Origin: CAYFVU01 sp964594775
GTDB lineage: Bacteria; Spirochaetota; Spirochaetia; DSM-16054; Sediminispirochaetaceae
DNA: 6,297 nt
Assembly: GCA_964594775.1 (NCBI GenBank)
Contig: CAZQNO010000108.1
Location: 1 to 6,297 of the forward strand
Direction: 5' to 3'
Under the pieces are notes generated by a model. The model did not search any database. It was not told where the DNA came from and worked only from the letters and a program-made list of their open reading frames with translations. Of the stretch, positions 4,890 through 6,297 are shown piece after piece. The translations under genes and the position numbers were made by a program. Each line of letters starts with the position of its first letter. The first letter of the stretch is position 1.

Positions 4890-5096
4890 ATGAAGAGTGA
4901 GAAGATTCATCCGGATTTCGACGGTCATCTCGAAAAGACCCTGAAAAATATGAGCCCAAAAGAAAAACTCCTCTACCTCTCCCAGCAAATCGAGCTGCGC
5001 TACTTTGCCCGCCATGTGGTGAAGAAGAAGGGGAAGGGGGAAGCCGGCGGGACCAACGAGGACGACGGGTCCGGCAGGGCCGAAGAGACCGGCTGA
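4890..5096 (+). CDS. Small charged protein of unknown function
   Basis: A 68-residue frame with ATG 4890, an AAAGGA ribosome binding site 11 bases upstream (a long spacing) and an in-frame stop at 4872, so no upstream extension is possible beyond a few codons. I do not recognise the family. Residues 1-45 look like a folded helical module (HPDFDGHLEKTLKNMSPKEK, then LLYLSQQIELRYFARHVV) with regular hydrophobic spacing. Residues 46-68 are a hydrophilic, Gly/Lys/Glu/Asp-rich tail that is probably disordered. No signal peptide or membrane segment is seen. It ends 19 bases before the convergent AAA+ gene's stop. Codon composition and a fitting promoter/RBS support it as real; it could be a small regulator or partner protein, but nothing shows this directly. 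Confidence 0.7.
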   Translation: MKSEKIHPDFDGHLEKTLKNMSPKEKLLYLSQQIELRYFARHVVKKKGKGEAGGTNEDDGSGRAEETG

Positions 5097-5105
5097 GGGG
5101 CCGCC

Positions 5106-5120
5106 GATGAATAATTCATC
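5106..5120. repeat. Short dyad between two convergent genes
   Basis: GATGAAT and ATTCATC flank a single central A, a perfect 7-bp dyad that covers the end of the AAA+ gene (stop TGA at 5118-5116) and the short gap after the 68-residue gene. It could help end transcription from both sides, but the stem is AT-rich, the loop would have to open several pairs, and no T-run follows. Weak evidence for a terminator. Confidence 0.3.
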
Positions 5121-6297
5121 CGGAAAGAATTTGGCCGGCCCACAAAGCTTCGAGAAAGCTCCTCCAGTGGAGTATCCGGATACCGTCCTCACTTTCGCGA
5201 TCTAATTCGTCGAAAGAGACGAGAAAAAAGTGCCGGATGATCTTTTCTTCCATGAGGTATCTGAGCCCCTTCAGGTGTTTGTTCCGAATCTTGTCCGCTG
5301 CTTTCACCTCTACTGCCGTATCGTCACCAACAATGAAATCAACCTCGTGTCCTGCCCTTGTCCGCCAGTACCTGAGATCCCTTTTTATTCTTCGATAGGA
5401 GAGGTAGCTGCGCAGTTCCATGGCGATAAACTGTTCGAAGGCTCTACCGAAATCGGCGCTGTTTCTGTCCAGGATCGTGAATCCTTTGAGAAAGTTTGAA
5501 ACTCCCACATCGAAAAGATAGAATTTGACGGTCGCCACCGCTTTTCTCTTCTTGGAATTCCTCCACGGTTCCAGAAGGAAGGCCAAAAAGGTGTCTTCAA
5601 GGATTTTAAACCAGCTGCGGACGGTTGCAGCGGGAATTCCCGTGTCCGAGGCGATATTGGCAAAGTTTACCTGGCTGCCGTTGGCGATGCCTACCGCTTT
5701 CAGGAAGCGGGAAAAGTGTACCAGATCGCGGACAAGGGCCTCTTCCTTTATTTCCTCCTTCAAATAGGTATTGATATAGGCATCGAGCTCCTCCGCCGGC
5801 CACTTACTCTCGTAGACCTGCGGCAGACCGCCGTATAAAAGGTAGCGGTCGATATCGAATTTCTCGATCTCTCCGGAAACAAGGGGAAACAACCGGCACT
5901 CCCAGGCCCGCCCCGCCAATAGATTGACTCCGCCTTTTCGCAACTTCCGTGCGCTCGAGCCGGTCAAGACAAAGCGGATGCCTTCAGTCTCGATAAGATT
6001 ATGCACTTCATCCAGGAGAAGCGGCAGCTTTTGGATTTCGTCTATCACAACAATCTCATTGCGCCTTCGTATTTCGCGTGCCGTGGATGCAAGTATGTCG
6101 GGTTTTTCAGATAGTGAGAGAAACACACTGCTTTTTAGAAGATTGATTATTGCCTCATCATCGAAGACCTGCCGCAGCAGTGTCGTTTTCCCAGTACTTC
6201 GGGGGCCGAACAGAAACAGCGACTTCTTTTCCGAAAGGCTTCCATAGTGGTTCAAATCATGCGGGATAGGCAATAGATACTCGCTGAGAGCGAAGCA
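5116..6297 (-). CDS. AAA+ ATPase with C-terminal DUF4143 domain, 5' end probably beyond the window
   Basis: Numbering from the TTG at 6273, residues 18-135 are an AAA_14 ATPase core. It shows Walker A GPRSTGKT (23-30), Walker B IVVIDEIQKLP (74-84) and sensor segment FVLTGSSARKLRKGGVNLLA (101-120). Residues 165-325 match DUF4143: YINTYLKEEIKEEALVRDL, a winged-helix-like stretch around 200-230 (IASDTGIPAATVRSWFKIL), and FYLFDVGVSNFL. A PD-(D/E)XK-like signature follows, with Asp312 in HEVDFIV and Glu322-Val-Lys324 in AVEVKA. Proteins of this family are widespread and poorly characterised; roles linked to mobile DNA or stress are suspected only. The frame stays open past TTG 6273 to the edge (codons for CFALSEYL) with no good ribosome binding site, so the true start probably lies outside. 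Otherwise intact, ending in TGA at 5116. Confidence 0.9.
   Translation of the reverse strand, partial: CFALSEYLLPIPHDLNHYGSLSEKKSLFLFGPRSTGKTTLLRQVFDDEAIINLLKSSVFLSLSEKPDILASTAREIRRRNEIVVIDEIQKLPLLLDEVHNLIETEGIRFVLTGSSARKLRKGGVNLLAGRAWECRLFPLVSGEIEKFDIDRYLLYGGLPQVYESKWPAEELDAYINTYLKEEIKEEALVRDLVHFSRFLKAVGIANGSQVNFANIASDTGIPAATVRSWFKILEDTFLAFLLEPWRNSKKRKAVATVKFYLFDVGVSNFLKGFTILDRNSADFGRAFEQFIAMELRSYLSYRRIKRDLRYWRTRAGHEVDFIVGDDTAVEVKAADKIRNKHLKGLRYLMEEKIIRHFFLVSFDELDRESEDGIRILHWRSFLEALWAGQILSG

Noticed and set aside
4709..4900. 63-codon plus-strand ORF ending inside the start of the 68-residue gene
   Set aside because: Its first part is antisense to the DUF2804 start and it crosses both promoters; no RBS. 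The inner frame from ATG 4857 would be only 14 residues.

Overview
The window most resembles accessory chromosomal DNA from a spirochaete-like bacterium. Three things suggest this: a LruC-domain lipoprotein with a relaxed lipobox, a coiled-coil/transmembrane repeat protein of a kind I associate with spirochaete genomes, and scattered toxin-antitoxin, Uma2-type and AAA+/DUF4143 genes. This taxonomic guess is inference from protein style only. The sequence is draft quality, because a 100-N placeholder gap (3172-3271) interrupts a tandem repeat.

Layout. (1) 1-1314, minus: a lipoprotein with a LruC/DUF4842 C-terminal domain that runs off the left edge. It has no stop codon inside the window, so simple ORF calling misses it, and the long plus-strand ORF over it is a shadow. 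(2) 1315-1750: a gene graveyard. It holds a 27-bp copy of the 3' end of the DUF2804 gene and a degraded copy of the coiled-coil gene with internal stops and deletions. (3) 1751-2403, minus: a compact, AT-richer vapBC toxin-antitoxin operon with an ATGA overlap and a candidate promoter upstream. (4) 2404-2777: intergenic, with the vapB promoter, a perfect 9-bp hairpin and the promoter/RBS of the next gene. (5) 2778-3487, plus: the intact coiled-coil protein, built from a 29-residue (87-bp) repeat and ending in a membrane anchor; the assembly gap lies inside the repeat array. (6) 3510-3680, plus: a frameshifted N-terminal fragment of a Uma2-family nuclease. (7) 3685-4767, minus: a complete DUF2804 protein whose promoter geometry suggests a leaderless mRNA. 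(8) 4890-5096, plus: a small charged protein with its own promoter, divergent from DUF2804. (9) 5116-6297, minus: an AAA+ ATPase with a C-terminal DUF4143 domain, whose 5' end probably lies past the right edge.

The genes do not form one pathway. The vapBC pair is the only clear functional module. The best story in the window is recombination: vapBC lies between a dead and a living copy of the same coiled-coil gene. The DUF2804 3' end has been copied in miniature to the other side, the living copy carries perfectly identical 87-bp repeats that broke the assembly, and the neighbouring Uma2 gene has been cut off against DUF2804. I see no CRISPR array, tRNA, rRNA or transposase.
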